Shown in pieces: positions 19,448 to 29,504 of a stretch of DNA of 39,953 nucleotides. The notes under the pieces are model-generated. The model searched no databases. It saw nothing but the letters and a program-made list of their open reading frames with translations, and was not told the DNA's origin. Source of the stretch: Geobacteraceae bacterium (lineage in GTDB: Bacteria > Desulfobacterota > Desulfuromonadia > Geobacterales > Geobacteraceae). The stretch covers positions 1 to 39,953 of the forward strand of contig JAQUHN010000011.1 in assembly GCA_028683555.1 (NCBI GenBank), written 5' to 3'. How positions within the stretch are numbered: the stretch's first letter is position 1; every line of letters starts with the position of its first letter. A program made the translations under genes and the position numbers.

Positions 19448-19906
19448 GCTTGATCCTTTCTCCTTAGGTGATGTGCTGTAACAGGCTTGCAAACTGGTTT
19501 TTATCCTGGCAAGGAACACAAAGGGTTGCGGGGGGCACAGGTGCGCCACACAAGCAAGCCCGCTGCTTGACGCAACCAGGACTGAAAAGAACCGTTTCCT
19601 GGTGAAGATCAACTAGTCTGGTGACAGCTTATATTCTGCTGTGCGCTGTTTTTGCAGTCCTTCTCATGATAGTGTTCTTTTGTCCGCTCACCATTGTTGA
19701 AGCATAGATAGTGCCGAACATGCCTTGTGCACGTGGCGGGTATTCGTCGTTGTGCGAGGGTGGCTACTATGCGGACGGTTTCTGTCCTCTCGTGCAGGGG
19801 AATCTGTTGGCAAAAATAGAATTTTCGCCTGTTTCAGCGTCACTTGTCTGCCTGGTAATCAGGCTGGCGGCTCAAAAGTTACTCATCCGGAGCTTTCGGA
19901 TGAAAA
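19448..19906 (-). other. 459-bp non-coding gap between modC and modA
   Basis: No convincing gene on either strand; the two plus-strand open frames here are short and lack ribosome sites. On the minus strand, a short hairpin (CATCCG/CGGATG at 19884-19902) follows the modC stop, and possible promoter elements (CTGCAA, 18 bp, TATAAG) lie around 19630-19660. The leader just before modA contains a CCAGGA/TCCTGG hairpin (about 19577-19602). The length suggests that modA has its own promoter or a structured leader. No modB remnant was recognised. Confidence 0.5.
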
Positions 19907-20596
19907 CTAGCAGGCTCTTTCCAGTTCCACGGTGTCTGCCATGCTGCCCAGGGATCTGGTCTGTTTTCCCCGGTTGAGAAAAATGACCTCATCGGCCAGA
20001 GCGGCCATTTCTTCTCGACAGTGCGTTACCAGCACGAATGGGATTTGCCAAAGCTTCTGTAACTGCTTCAATTCGGTTCGCAATTCCAGGCGGGTTGTAG
20101 AGTCCAATGCCGACAATGGCTCATCCAGCAGCAGTAGTTCAGGTTCCACCATCAGGGCGCGGGCCAGGGCGACCCGCTGCTTTTCGCCACCGGAAAGATT
20201 GGCGGGGAAACGTGACAGCAGGTGACGTATCTTGAGCATTTCCATTACGTCGTCTGAGTTCAGGCAATTTTTTTGTGCTGTCCGGTGCGCGGCCGGCACT
20301 CCGTATCGGACATTGTCCCGTACATTCAGGTGGGGGAAAAGTGCGTATTCCTGGAAAAGGTAGCCGATACGCCGTTTCCTCGCCGGCAGGCTGATACTGT
20401 TTTCCGATGAGAAAAACAGGTTGGCGCCGAGCGAAATGCGACCCCGGTCAGGATTCTGCAGCCCGGCAAGGCACTTGAGGATGGTAGTTTTGCCTGACCC
20501 CGAAGGGCCGAACAGGACAACGATGCCGCTCTCGCAGGCAAATTCGACATCGACAGTTATTCCGGGAAAGTTCTTTTGTATTGAAGCCTGCAACAT
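19907..20596 (-). CDS. modC: Molybdate ABC transporter ATPase subunit (short form)
   Basis: Energises molybdate import. The 229-aa ATPase has Walker A GPSGSGKTT (residues 30-38), the Q-loop in YLFQEYALFPHLNVRDNV, the signature LSGGEKQRVALARAL, Walker B LLLLDEPLSALD and the H-loop VTHCREE. The second in-frame ATG (20596) is preferred: GGAG lies 8 nt before it, while the first ATG at 20608 has no ribosome site. It ends shortly after the ATPase core and lacks the C-terminal TOBE/MOP domain of many ModC proteins, so it cannot bind molybdate itself. The ModC assignment rests on similarity to CysA/ModC-type ATPases and on the modA/ModE context. Confidence 0.85.
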   Translation of the reverse strand: MLQASIQKNFPGITVDVEFACESGIVVLFGPSGSGKTTILKCLAGLQNPDRGRISLGANLFFSSENSISLPARKRRIGYLFQEYALFPHLNVRDNVRYGVPAAHRTAQKNCLNSDDVMEMLKIRHLLSRFPANLSGGEKQRVALARALMVEPELLLLDEPLSALDSTTRLELRTELKQLQKLWQIPFVLVTHCREEMAALADEVIFLNRGKQTRSLGSMADTVELERAC

Positions 20597-20692
20597 GGTG
20601 TTCTCCATGGCGTACGTCGGTCTGGAGGTCGCTGATCGGATGACTGCTTTATGCTGCCGGGAAAACGTGTGTTGCTCGCTGTCGTTGTCCTG

Positions 20693-21892
20693 TTATCGGT
20701 TCCTCTGATTGAGCGACGGTCGATGTTGCTTTGTGCTGGCAACCGAGGCTTGACGTGCGGCCCGGCCGGTTACCCGTTCTTCTGCGATCGGCGCAGACTC
20801 CGGCTCGGTTTGTCCGGTCTGCGGCAGAAGCACGTCGCGCTTTTTGTCGGCCAGCCTTTTACCGCGCAGGTGAATGAGCTGGGCAACGATACTGACAGCA
20901 ATTTCCAGGGGACTTTCAGCCAGGACATTTACGCCGATGGGGCAATAGATGCGGAGCAAGTCATCGATGCTGAATCCTTCCGATGACATTTCCTTAAAGA
21001 GCGCATCGCGTTTCCGTATGTTGCCGATAACGCCGATATATCCGGCCGGTGTCGCCAGTGCTTGCCGCAGCAGGCTCTTTTCATGCCGGTGGCCCCTGGT
21101 AACGATTATTACATGGCTTTTGCGATCGATCTCCAGCCCGTGGAAGGCCTGCTCAAAAGACTCCAGTACGATGATGTTGTCTGCCGCAGGAAATCGATCC
21201 GGGTTGGCGAACTTTTCCCGATCATCGAGAACAACTGTTCTGAATCCGGCTTTTACTGTTAATTCAGCTACTTCCTGGGCCACATGGCCTGCTCCGAAAA
21301 GGTATACCATGCTGGGGACGATCCATGGATTGAGAAAGAAATTGCAGGCGCCGACAGATTCGATGACGGGTGAATGGACCGTTGCGGCCTTTTCCAGCAG
21401 TGCGCAAATTCCCGGGAACCGAATGGCCGGCTTGCCGTACAGTACGTTTCCCTCGCAAACGAGTTGCCTGTGCAGGACGGGCAGTATGTCGGCGTCGGAA
21501 TCCAGGTGGGTGAGCAGGCAGCACTTCATGCCCCTTTGCCGTGCTTCGAGAAGCTTACGGAAAATTTCGCGATTGTCCGGGGTGGCGGTGATGTGTTCGA
21601 TGAGTACCGTTGTTCCGCTGCCGCAGGGTGAGCACATGTGCGGAGCAGCTTCTCCGGAAAACTTCATCAGGCGAACTTTGGCGGATTGCCGGGCGAAAAT
21701 GCGGAGTGCGATCTGTAGCGTCTCGGCCTCCATCAATCCTCCGCCGATCGTGCCGTGGATCCGGCCATCGGTGCGGATCAGCATGCGGGCACCGCAAAGA
21801 CGTGCTTGGTCGGGTGCCGTGACGATGGTGGCCATCACCAGGCTTTCCCCCTGGGTAAGCACATTGCAGATGATCTGGATAAATCGTTTCAT
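20693..21892 (-). CDS. XdhC/CoxI-family molybdenum-enzyme maturation protein
   Basis: Members of this family bind molybdenum cofactor and help sulfurate and insert it into xanthine dehydrogenase-type enzymes. The 399-aa form starting MKRFIQIICNVL has an N-terminal XdhC/CoxI domain with GTIGGGLMEAE (residues 48-57) and the Cys-containing CSPCGSGTTV motif (87-96). The C-terminal Rossmann domain has VYLFGAGHVAQEVAELTVKAG (about 197-217) and ends near VAQLIHLRGKR. A polar tail of about 50 residues follows. The frame is open to 22060, but that part is leader RNA containing a terminator, so the later start is preferred. It is the first gene behind the ModE box and the riboswitch-like leader, 84-96 bp before modC. 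Confidence 0.85.
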   Translation of the reverse strand: MKRFIQIICNVLTQGESLVMATIVTAPDQARLCGARMLIRTDGRIHGTIGGGLMEAETLQIALRIFARQSAKVRLMKFSGEAAPHMCSPCGSGTTVLIEHITATPDNREIFRKLLEARQRGMKCCLLTHLDSDADILPVLHRQLVCEGNVLYGKPAIRFPGICALLEKAATVHSPVIESVGACNFFLNPWIVPSMVYLFGAGHVAQEVAELTVKAGFRTVVLDDREKFANPDRFPAADNIIVLESFEQAFHGLEIDRKSHVIIVTRGHRHEKSLLRQALATPAGYIGVIGNIRKRDALFKEMSSEGFSIDDLLRIYCPIGVNVLAESPLEIAVSIVAQLIHLRGKRLADKKRDVLLPQTGQTEPESAPIAEERVTGRAARQASVASTKQHRPSLNQRNR

Positions 21893-21960
21893 GGGGAAGG
21901 TTCCGATATAATGGTGTAAAAAACACCGATCCGGGTCTGGAGATGCATGGCGGGGTTGGT

Positions 21961-21997
21961 AAAAAAACGGCTGACGGAGAGAGATATCCGTCAGCCG
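21961..21997 (-). terminator. Leader terminator upstream of the xdhC-like gene
   Basis: CGGCTGACGGA and TCCGTCAGCCG form a perfect 11-bp stem around an 8-nt loop, followed on the minus strand by seven T residues. It sits inside the untranslated leader, about 70 bp before the first gene, so its likely role is conditional termination (attenuation) and not the end of an operon. The 5' arm could alternatively pair, with one bulge, with CGTCGCC in the upstream structured RNA (around 22033-22039). Confidence 0.85.
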
Positions 21998-22001
21998 CTG
22001 G

Positions 22002-22100
22002 GACCGCTCACTTTCTCCTTTCCAAACATGGGAGGCGACGCTGTTTCCGGCGGCACCCACAGCCCGGTTCCCATAGCGAAGGCCGTAGGGATAGCGGGTC
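22002..22100 (-). promoter_or_regulatory. Structured leader resembling a molybdenum-cofactor (Moco/Wco) riboswitch
   Basis: On the minus strand a closing stem pairs GACC(C)GCT (22100-22093) with AGCGGTC (22008-22002). Inside are CCCTACGG (22090-22083) opposite CTATGGG (22076-22070), resembling a tetraloop receptor; a hairpin with GTGGG/CCCAT arms whose tip is a GAAA tetraloop (22047-22044); and a CTCC...GGAG helix. A GNRA tetraloop and receptor are features I associate with Moco RNAs. The intrinsic terminator directly downstream and the Mo-related genes behind it fit. The assignment comes from hand folding and context; a covariance-model search was not possible here. Confidence 0.6.
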
Positions 22101-22115
22101 GGAGATGAAATTTTC

Positions 22116-22145
22116 CATTGTTATATAGTAAAGTATATAACGATG
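22116..22145. promoter_or_regulatory. ModE-type molybdate operator
   Basis: CATTGTTATATA (22116-22127), 6 nt, TATATAACGATG (22134-22145): an inverted repeat matching in 11 of 12 positions. It follows the known ModE box pattern TCGTTATATA-N6-TATATAACGA. It overlaps the predicted minus-strand promoter, so Mo-loaded ModE should block transcription of the xdhC-like/modC operon. Confidence 0.9.
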
Positions 22146-22148
22146 CAA
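22120..22148 (-). promoter_or_regulatory. Sigma-70 promoter of the molybdenum operon
   Basis: On the minus strand, -35 TTGCAT (22148-22143), a 17-bp spacer and -10 TATAAC (22125-22120) lie within the ModE palindrome. The start of transcription would be near 22113, giving a leader of about 220 nt before the first gene. Confidence 0.75.
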
Positions 22149-22330
22149 GCACTTTTTTCCACGTTACGAACCGACTCCTGTCGGCAGCGGTGTGACGGGT
22201 TCGCTGCTGCCGGAGCCTGCGGGTGGCGGGAGAGATGCAACAGAATTCTTCTCCCTTGAAGGAATGCGGGTTCTGGTCTACTATTGCCAAGTAACCTATT
22301 GCATAGAAATCTGCCGGCAGGAGAAGTGCC

Positions 22331-22519
22331 ATGCTTGAATATAAAGTTGTGGAAGTAACTACCGTAGCGGAAGACATTCTGGAAGAAGTCCTCAATGAAT
22401 GGACCGGAAAAGGCTGGAATTTTGACGGCATGCAGTTTGCCATGCGCGAGTCGAGCAAGAGGCCGAGCATGGCTTTTGTCCTTTTTACGCGAGAGTCGGA
22501 TGTGAAAGGAAGTGAATAG
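22331..22519 (+). CDS. Small DUF4177-like protein
   Basis: A 62-aa protein beginning MLEYKVVEVTTVAEDILEEVLNEW, with a beta-alpha-beta pattern (EYKVVEV, a helix, then GWNFDGMQFAMRES and MAFVLFTRES) that resembles the small DUF4177 family, whose function is unknown. A strong ribosome site (CAGGAGAAG) precedes the ATG, and the stop codon is directly followed by the polA start, so the two genes are very probably cotranscribed. The family assignment is from sequence pattern only. Confidence 0.7.
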   Translation: MLEYKVVEVTTVAEDILEEVLNEWTGKGWNFDGMQFAMRESSKRPSMAFVLFTRESDVKGSE

Positions 22520-25189
22520 ATGGCGGAAAAAGAGACGCTGTATCTAATCGACGGATCTTCGTATATTTATCGGGCCTACTATGCCATCCGCCATCTTTCT
22601 TCACCCAAGGGTTTTCCAACCAATGCCCTGTACGGCTTTACCCAGATGCTGCTGAAGGTGCTCAAGGACCGCAGTCCCGATCATGTTGCGGTTGTTTTCG
22701 ATCTCGGCAGACAGACCTTCCGCACCGAGTTGTATCCGGAGTATAAGGCAAACCGGTCTGCCATGCCGGACGACCTGGTTCCCCAGATCGGCCCCATCAA
22801 AGAGATGGTGCGTGCCTTCAATATCCCGGTGCTGGAGAAGCAGGGGTTCGAGGCGGATGATATCATCGGCACCATTGCCCGGGAGTGTGAGGACGCGGGT
22901 ATGACCGTAGTAGTCGTGACCGGCGATAAGGACCTGATGCAGATCGTTTCTCCCAACGTTACCTTGCTCGATACCATGAAGGACAAGGTTTCCGGGATTC
23001 CCGAGGTGCTGGAGCGTTTCGGCGTTGAACCGGAGCGCGTGGTGGAGATCCTTGGCCTGGCCGGCGATACTTCGGATAATATTCCGGGCGTTCCCGGGGT
23101 CGGAGAAAAGACCGCCCTGAAACTGATCCAGGAATTTGGCTCACTGGATGCCCTGCTGGAAAGGGCCGGGGAAGTGAAGGGCAAAACCGGCGAGCGATTG
23201 CGGGAATTCGCCGAGCAGGCGCGCCTTTCCCGGAAGCTTGCCACCATTGACCGGCATACTCCGGTCGAATACCGCTATGAAGACCTTGCCTTTTCTCCGC
23301 CAGATACCAAGCGCCTTGCCGACCTGTTTCGGGAATACGGCTTTACGACCCTGATGAAAGAGTTGACCAGCGAAGCGAGCCTCTCTGTGGAAGGGTACCG
23401 TACCGTGCTGTCGAATCAGGAGTTTCTGGAGTTGCTGCAGAAGCTCGAGGCTGTCCCGGCCTTTGCCATCGACCTGGAAACCACCAGCCTTAATCCGTTA
23501 CAAGCCGAGATTGTCGGGCTGTCGTTTTCCTGCCAGGATCATGAAGCCTATTATGTGCCGGTCGGGCATTGCTATCCCGGCGCTCCCGCGCAATTATCCC
23601 GCGAAAAGGTGCTGTCCGCGTTTGCCCCGCTTCTCACCGACACGACGAGGGGCAAGATCGGTCAGAACATCAAGTACGACTACCAGGTGCTGCGCCAGGC
23701 CGGTATCGAGATGCAGGGCCTGTGGTGCGATACCATGCTTGCCTCCTATCTCCTTAACCCGGTTCGCTCCAGTCACGGCCTTGACTCACTGGCGGTGGAG
23801 TTTCTCGACCACAAGATGATTTCCTACCAGGATGTTGCCGGCAAGGGCAAGGAGCAGATCAGTTTCGCCCAGGTTCCGGTGGAGCGTGCCGCGGTGTATT
23901 CCTGCGAGGATGCGGACGCCACCTTCCTGCTCCAGCGGCTTTTCCTTCCCCGTCTGAGCGAGGCGGGAATGGACGATCTTTTCTTTAACCTGGAAATGCC
24001 GTTGGTGAAAATTCTCGCCGAGATGGAACTGCAGGGCGTCAGGCTTGACCTCGCGCTTCTGCGGGAGCTTTCCGGGACCTTTGCCGGCCAGCTGTCGGCC
24101 CTGGAAAAGGAGATCTTCGCCACCGCAGGCTGTGAATTCAATATAAACTCTCCGAAGCAATTGGGAGAGGTTTTGTTCGGACGCTTGCAGTTGCCGGCCG
24201 GAAAGAAGACCAAGACCGGCTGGTCCACTGATATGGACGTTCTGACCAAGTTGGCCCTGGACCACGAAATTGCGTCCCTTATTCTGCAGTACCGGAGTAT
24301 CTCCAAGTTGAAGTCGACCTATACCGACGCCCTGCCAAAACTGGTCGATCCTGCCACGGGGCGGATCCACACCTCTTACAACCAGGCGGTTACCAATACC
24401 GGCCGCCTCTCTTCCTCGGAGCCGAACCTGCAGAATATCCCGATCCGCACCGAAGAGGGGCGCAAGATCCGCCGGGCTTTTATCGCCGAACAGGGGTCGC
24501 TGCTGCTGTCGGCCGACTATTCCCAGATCGAGTTGCGGGTACTGGCGCACCTCTCCGGCGACCGGGTCTTCTGCGATGCCTTTGCCCATGATGAAGATAT
24601 TCATACCCGTACCGCCAGCGAGGTGTTCGATCTGCTGCCGGGGCTGGTGACGCCCGAGATGCGCCGCCAGGCAAAGACCATCAACTTCGGTGTCATCTAC
24701 GGGCAGGGTGCCTTCAGCCTGGCCCGGGAACTGGGCGTTTCCACCAAGACCGCCAAAGAGTTCATCGACAACTATTTTCACAGGCACAGCGGGGCGCGGG
24801 AATTTCTCGATGCCTGCGTCCGGGATGCCGAGCAGCATGGCTACGTAACCACCATCCTGGGGCGAAGGCTGCCCATTCCGGATATCGGCAGCAGTAACGG
24901 CAATATCCGGGCGTTTGCCCAGCGGAATGCCATTAACTATCCCATTCAGGGATCTGCTGCGGATATTATCAAGCAGGCGATGGTCCGGGTTGCGGACCGA
25001 ATGAGGCGCGAAGGGCTCAAGAGCCGGTTGATCATGCAGGTGCATGACGAACTGGTGTTCGAGGTTCCCGAAGAAGAGCGTATCCAGATGGAGTTGCTGG
25101 TCTGTCACGAGATGGAGCAGGCGGTTGCGCTGCGTGTGCCGCTTAAAGTAGACCTGAATTTCGGCAGCAACTGGAGCGAGGCGCACTAA
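22520..25189 (+). CDS. polA: DNA polymerase I
   Basis: Fills gaps and removes RNA primers in replication and repair. The 889-aa protein has all three domains. The 5'-3' exonuclease is at about 1-260 (IDGSSYIYRAYYA, VVTGDKDLMQ, LAGDTSDNIPGVPGVGEKTA). The 3'-5' proofreading domain keeps its acidic residues (FAIDLETTSL, GQNIKYDY, YSCEDADAT). The polymerase has motif A LSADYSQIELR, motif B RRQAKTINFGVIYG and motif C QVHDELVFEV. All catalytic residues expected in the motifs are present, so proofreading should be active. It follows the 62-aa gene with no gap and ends at a strong terminator. Confidence 0.98.
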   Translation: MAEKETLYLIDGSSYIYRAYYAIRHLSSPKGFPTNALYGFTQMLLKVLKDRSPDHVAVVFDLGRQTFRTELYPEYKANRSAMPDDLVPQIGPIKEMVRAFNIPVLEKQGFEADDIIGTIARECEDAGMTVVVVTGDKDLMQIVSPNVTLLDTMKDKVSGIPEVLERFGVEPERVVEILGLAGDTSDNIPGVPGVGEKTALKLIQEFGSLDALLERAGEVKGKTGERLREFAEQARLSRKLATIDRHTPVEYRYEDLAFSPPDTKRLADLFREYGFTTLMKELTSEASLSVEGYRTVLSNQEFLELLQKLEAVPAFAIDLETTSLNPLQAEIVGLSFSCQDHEAYYVPVGHCYPGAPAQLSREKVLSAFAPLLTDTTRGKIGQNIKYDYQVLRQAGIEMQGLWCDTMLASYLLNPVRSSHGLDSLAVEFLDHKMISYQDVAGKGKEQISFAQVPVERAAVYSCEDADATFLLQRLFLPRLSEAGMDDLFFNLEMPLVKILAEMELQGVRLDLALLRELSGTFAGQLSALEKEIFATAGCEFNINSPKQLGEVLFGRLQLPAGKKTKTGWSTDMDVLTKLALDHEIASLILQYRSISKLKSTYTDALPKLVDPATGRIHTSYNQAVTNTGRLSSSEPNLQNIPIRTEEGRKIRRAFIAEQGSLLLSADYSQIELRVLAHLSGDRVFCDAFAHDEDIHTRTASEVFDLLPGLVTPEMRRQAKTINFGVIYGQGAFSLARELGVSTKTAKEFIDNYFHRHSGAREFLDACVRDAEQHGYVTTILGRRLPIPDIGSSNGNIRAFAQRNAINYPIQGSAADIIKQAMVRVADRMRREGLKSRLIMQVHDELVFEVPEEERIQMELLVCHEMEQAVALRVPLKVDLNFGSNWSEAH

Positions 25190-25217
25190 AGAAGGTGGAA
25201 CGTCCGGCAAAAAAGAA

Positions 25218-25249
25218 GGGAACCGGATTTCCGGTTCCCTTTAACTTTT
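25218..25249. terminator. Bidirectional terminator between polA and the DAHP synthase gene
   Basis: GGGAACCGGA (25218-25227) and TCCGGTTCCC (25230-25239) form a perfect 10-bp stem. T-rich sequence follows on the plus strand (TTTAACTTTT), and a run of A with one interruption precedes it, giving TTCTTTTTT on the minus strand. It can serve both convergent units. From 25250 to 25472 no further feature was recognised. Confidence 0.85.
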
Positions 25250-25472
25250 CAGTCTCTCCACTCTGCCGTGGGTTTGGGGCCTCACAGCGAGTTCCCAAGT
25301 ATGTGGGCATCTTTGTATCGCTTCAGGCAAATCCCGCATGATGGGGCAGCACACCACGACCTTAAAAACACCCGTTTTATAAATATTCCGCAGGGGCTTG
25401 ATAACCTCACAAGCATGGCAGAGAGACTACGGTTTGAGAATACCCCAGGAAGGCAAAAAAATCAAGGTGCAT

Positions 25473-26501
25473 TTAGCTGCCGGCCGCCTGCTGGTAGCCG
25501 AGGAAATCAAGCAGCTTTCTGATCTCTTCCATCAGTTTTTCAAATCCCTGCAGCGTAAGCGACTGGGGGCCATCGGAGAGGGCTTTTTCCGGTTCGGGAT
25601 GCACCTCCAGCATAATGCCGTCTGCGCCTGCCATCAACGCAGCCTTGGCAATGGCCGGGACCAGGCTTCTCCTCCCGGTTGCATGGGACGGGTCGATGAG
25701 GATGGGGAGGTGCGACATTTCCTTGATCAGGGGAACGACGGCCAGGTCAAGGGTGTTGCGAGTGGCGGTTTCAAAGGTGCGAATGCCCCGTTCGCAGAGG
25801 ATAACCCCGGAATTTCCTTCGGCGAGCATATATTCGGCTGCGGCGAGCAGTTCCTCGATCGTGGCGCTCATGCCGCGTTTCAGCAGAACCGGTTTCCTGA
25901 TTTTGCCCAGTTCCTTCAGCAGTTCAAAATTCTGCATGTTCCTGGCGCCGACCTGGAGCATGTCCGCATAATCGGCCACCAATCCGACGGTGTCGGGGCT
26001 CATGACCTCGGTGACGAAGGGGAGGCCGGTTTCCCGGGAGGCCAGGGCGAGAAGTTTCAGTCCTTCTTCGCCCATGCCCTGGAAGGTGTGCGGGCCGGTA
26101 CGGGGTTTGAACGCTCCACCGCGCAGCATGTCGGCGCCGGCGGCCTTCACGGCCCGGGCAGTCTTCAGGATCTGTTCCTCGCTCTCTACGGCGCAGGGTC
26201 CGGCCATGACCACCGGCCGTTTGCCGGCCCCGATCTCGACACCGCCAACCTTGATAATGGTATTTCGCGGGTGGAAATCGCGCGAGACCAGTTTGTAGGG
26301 TTTCGACACATGAATCACTTCCTGGACACCGGGTAGGGTGCGCACCGTGGAATCATCCACATAACCCTTGTTGCCGAGGACGCCGATGGCCGTCCTTTCG
26401 CTTCCCGGGATGGGTGCGGCGGAAAACCCCATCCTTTCCACGGCCTTGATAACCGCTTCGATCTGTTTCTTTCCCGCGTTGTGGTTCATGACGATGAGCA
26501 C
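25473..26501 (-). CDS. aroF: 3-deoxy-7-phosphoheptulonate (DAHP) synthase, type I-beta
   Basis: First step of the shikimate pathway: condenses phosphoenolpyruvate with erythrose 4-phosphate. A GTG start at 26501 is chosen because GGAGG lies 5 nt upstream and it yields the usual MLIVMNHNAG N-terminus; the frame to 26585 lacks such a site. The 342-aa protein has an N-terminal regulatory ferredoxin-like domain (about 1-70, ending ERTAIGVLGN) and a TIM barrel with VVMAGPCAVESEEQ, LRGGAFKPRTGPHTFQG, KPVLLKRGM, LCERGIRTFE and IDPSHATGRR. This is the Thermotoga/Bacillus-like class related to KDO8P synthase, where the N-terminal domain confers aromatic amino acid feedback. Confidence 0.95.
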   Translation of the reverse strand: MLIVMNHNAGKKQIEAVIKAVERMGFSAAPIPGSERTAIGVLGNKGYVDDSTVRTLPGVQEVIHVSKPYKLVSRDFHPRNTIIKVGGVEIGAGKRPVVMAGPCAVESEEQILKTARAVKAAGADMLRGGAFKPRTGPHTFQGMGEEGLKLLALASRETGLPFVTEVMSPDTVGLVADYADMLQVGARNMQNFELLKELGKIRKPVLLKRGMSATIEELLAAAEYMLAEGNSGVILCERGIRTFETATRNTLDLAVVPLIKEMSHLPILIDPSHATGRRSLVPAIAKAALMAGADGIMLEVHPEPEKALSDGPQSLTLQGFEKLMEEIRKLLDFLGYQQAAGS

Positions 26502-26693
26502 TCGATCCTCCGTACGGGTTGTGCCGGACTGTTCAGCACCGACACGACTGGTAGCATTATCGTGAAAAAGGTACCATGAAATCACCTTTGGTGGTAGTAT
26601 TTGTTCATGCCGTTGGCGATTAATTTTTCAGTGGCAGTGAGCTGCTCCGCTGTCTGGTGGCATGCCGCGTTGACGGAAGTAAAGGGAGGGTTC

Positions 26694-26978
26694 ATGCGAC
26701 TCAAAGAGGAACAGATCGACCGGATTGCCGAAAGAATTTTGACTGATCTGGCAGAGTCCTCGCTGGTCATTCTCAAAGATGATCGGGCAAAGGTGTGCAA
26801 TTGCATCAAGACAGTCATCAGGGCTGACATAGCCTTGGAGGAACAACTGGAAAGGGATGCCGAGGAGCTCCTCGAGAAAACGCTCCGTGCGGCAGGCGGT
26901 GGCGAGGGGATCGATCGTCATAAGATGCTGAAGATGATCAAGCAGAAGCTGGCCAAAGAACGCAAAATCGTTCTCTAG
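26694..26978 (+). CDS. DUF507 family protein (first copy)
   Basis: A 94-aa highly charged, helical protein starting MRLKEEQIDRIAERILTDL. DUF507 proteins are found in deltaproteobacteria and related phyla and have no established function. The ATG at 26694 has AAAGGGAGGG just upstream; an in-frame extension to 26601 is unlike the family and unsupported. A paralogue follows 53 bp downstream, and both precede the groESL promoter on the same strand. Confidence 0.85.
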   Translation: MRLKEEQIDRIAERILTDLAESSLVILKDDRAKVCNCIKTVIRADIALEEQLERDAEELLEKTLRAAGGGEGIDRHKMLKMIKQKLAKERKIVL

Positions 26979-27031
26979 GAGCCTGATAATCGCTACCCGG
27001 CCGCTTCCGCGGCACCTACAGGAGGGAATGT

Positions 27032-27304
27032 ATGTATATATCCGAAGATCGTATTTCCCATGTCGCCCATCAGATACTGGACAAGCTGTGGGGGAGCGAT
27101 ATTGTCGATTTTCCGGACGAAAGCCGAGCACTGGAAGCCATCAAGGCTTCTTTGACCGAGTATTTTTCCATTGCCGACGAGATCGATTCCGTGGTCAGGA
27201 AAAAACTTTCTTCCTATTCACAGGCAAAGGTTCCGGGGAGTCGTGACTGGGAGATCCTTTACCAGAAATTTTACCGGGAAGAGGCGGCAAAGAGGAAGTG
27301 GTAA
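27032..27304 (+). CDS. DUF507 family protein (second copy)
   Basis: A 90-aa protein with the same architecture as its neighbour: MYISEDRISHVAHQILDKLW at the start, an acidic middle, and a C-terminal RDWEILYQKFYREEAAKRKW. The ATG follows GGAGGGAATGT. N-termini of the two copies align over the first 20 residues (basic-hydrophobic heptads), but the rest has diverged, suggesting an old duplication with separate roles, perhaps a heterodimer. Function is unknown. Confidence 0.85.
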   Translation: MYISEDRISHVAHQILDKLWGSDIVDFPDESRALEAIKASLTEYFSIADEIDSVVRKKLSSYSQAKVPGSRDWEILYQKFYREEAAKRKW

Positions 27305-27353
27305 TAAATCCGGGCCGAGACGCGATGGGGGATGATTTTTTTGAAATTATAAC

Positions 27354-27382
27354 TTGATTTTTCCCCAAGCCCTGTTTATATT
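27354..27382 (+). promoter_or_regulatory. Sigma-70 promoter of groESL
   Basis: -35 TTGATT (27354-27359), a 17-bp spacer, -10 TATATT (27377-27382). It sits 12 bp before the CIRCE element, so the operator covers the start of transcription. Confidence 0.75.
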
Positions 27383-27393
27383 TTACGACGTGA

Positions 27394-27420
27394 TTAGCAC
27401 TCAGTGGTTTTGAGTGCTAA
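27394..27420. promoter_or_regulatory. CIRCE element (HrcA operator)
   Basis: TTAGCACTC (27394-27402), 9 nt, GAGTGCTAA (27412-27420): an exact match to the CIRCE consensus. HrcA bound here represses groESL at normal temperature. It lies between the promoter and groES, within the 5' leader. Confidence 0.97.
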
Positions 27421-27472
27421 TTTTTTTCCAAAACAAATTCCATATCCAAGGCAAGAAAGGAGAATGAAAGTT

Positions 27473-29471
<1,999 letters not shown>

Positions 29472-29504
29472 GATCCGGTTTGCCGCAGTTGCAGCAATAG
29501 AAAA

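Noticed and set aside
22149-22330. Control of the 62-aa gene and polA by the ModE box
   Set aside because: The palindrome is 185 bp upstream and no plus-strand promoter overlapping it was convincing; the minus-strand promoter fits much better.
25250-25472. Possible small gene between the polA terminator and the DAHP synthase gene
   Set aside because: The open frames here run into the antisense of the DAHP synthase gene, lack ribosome sites and have no recognisable sequence.
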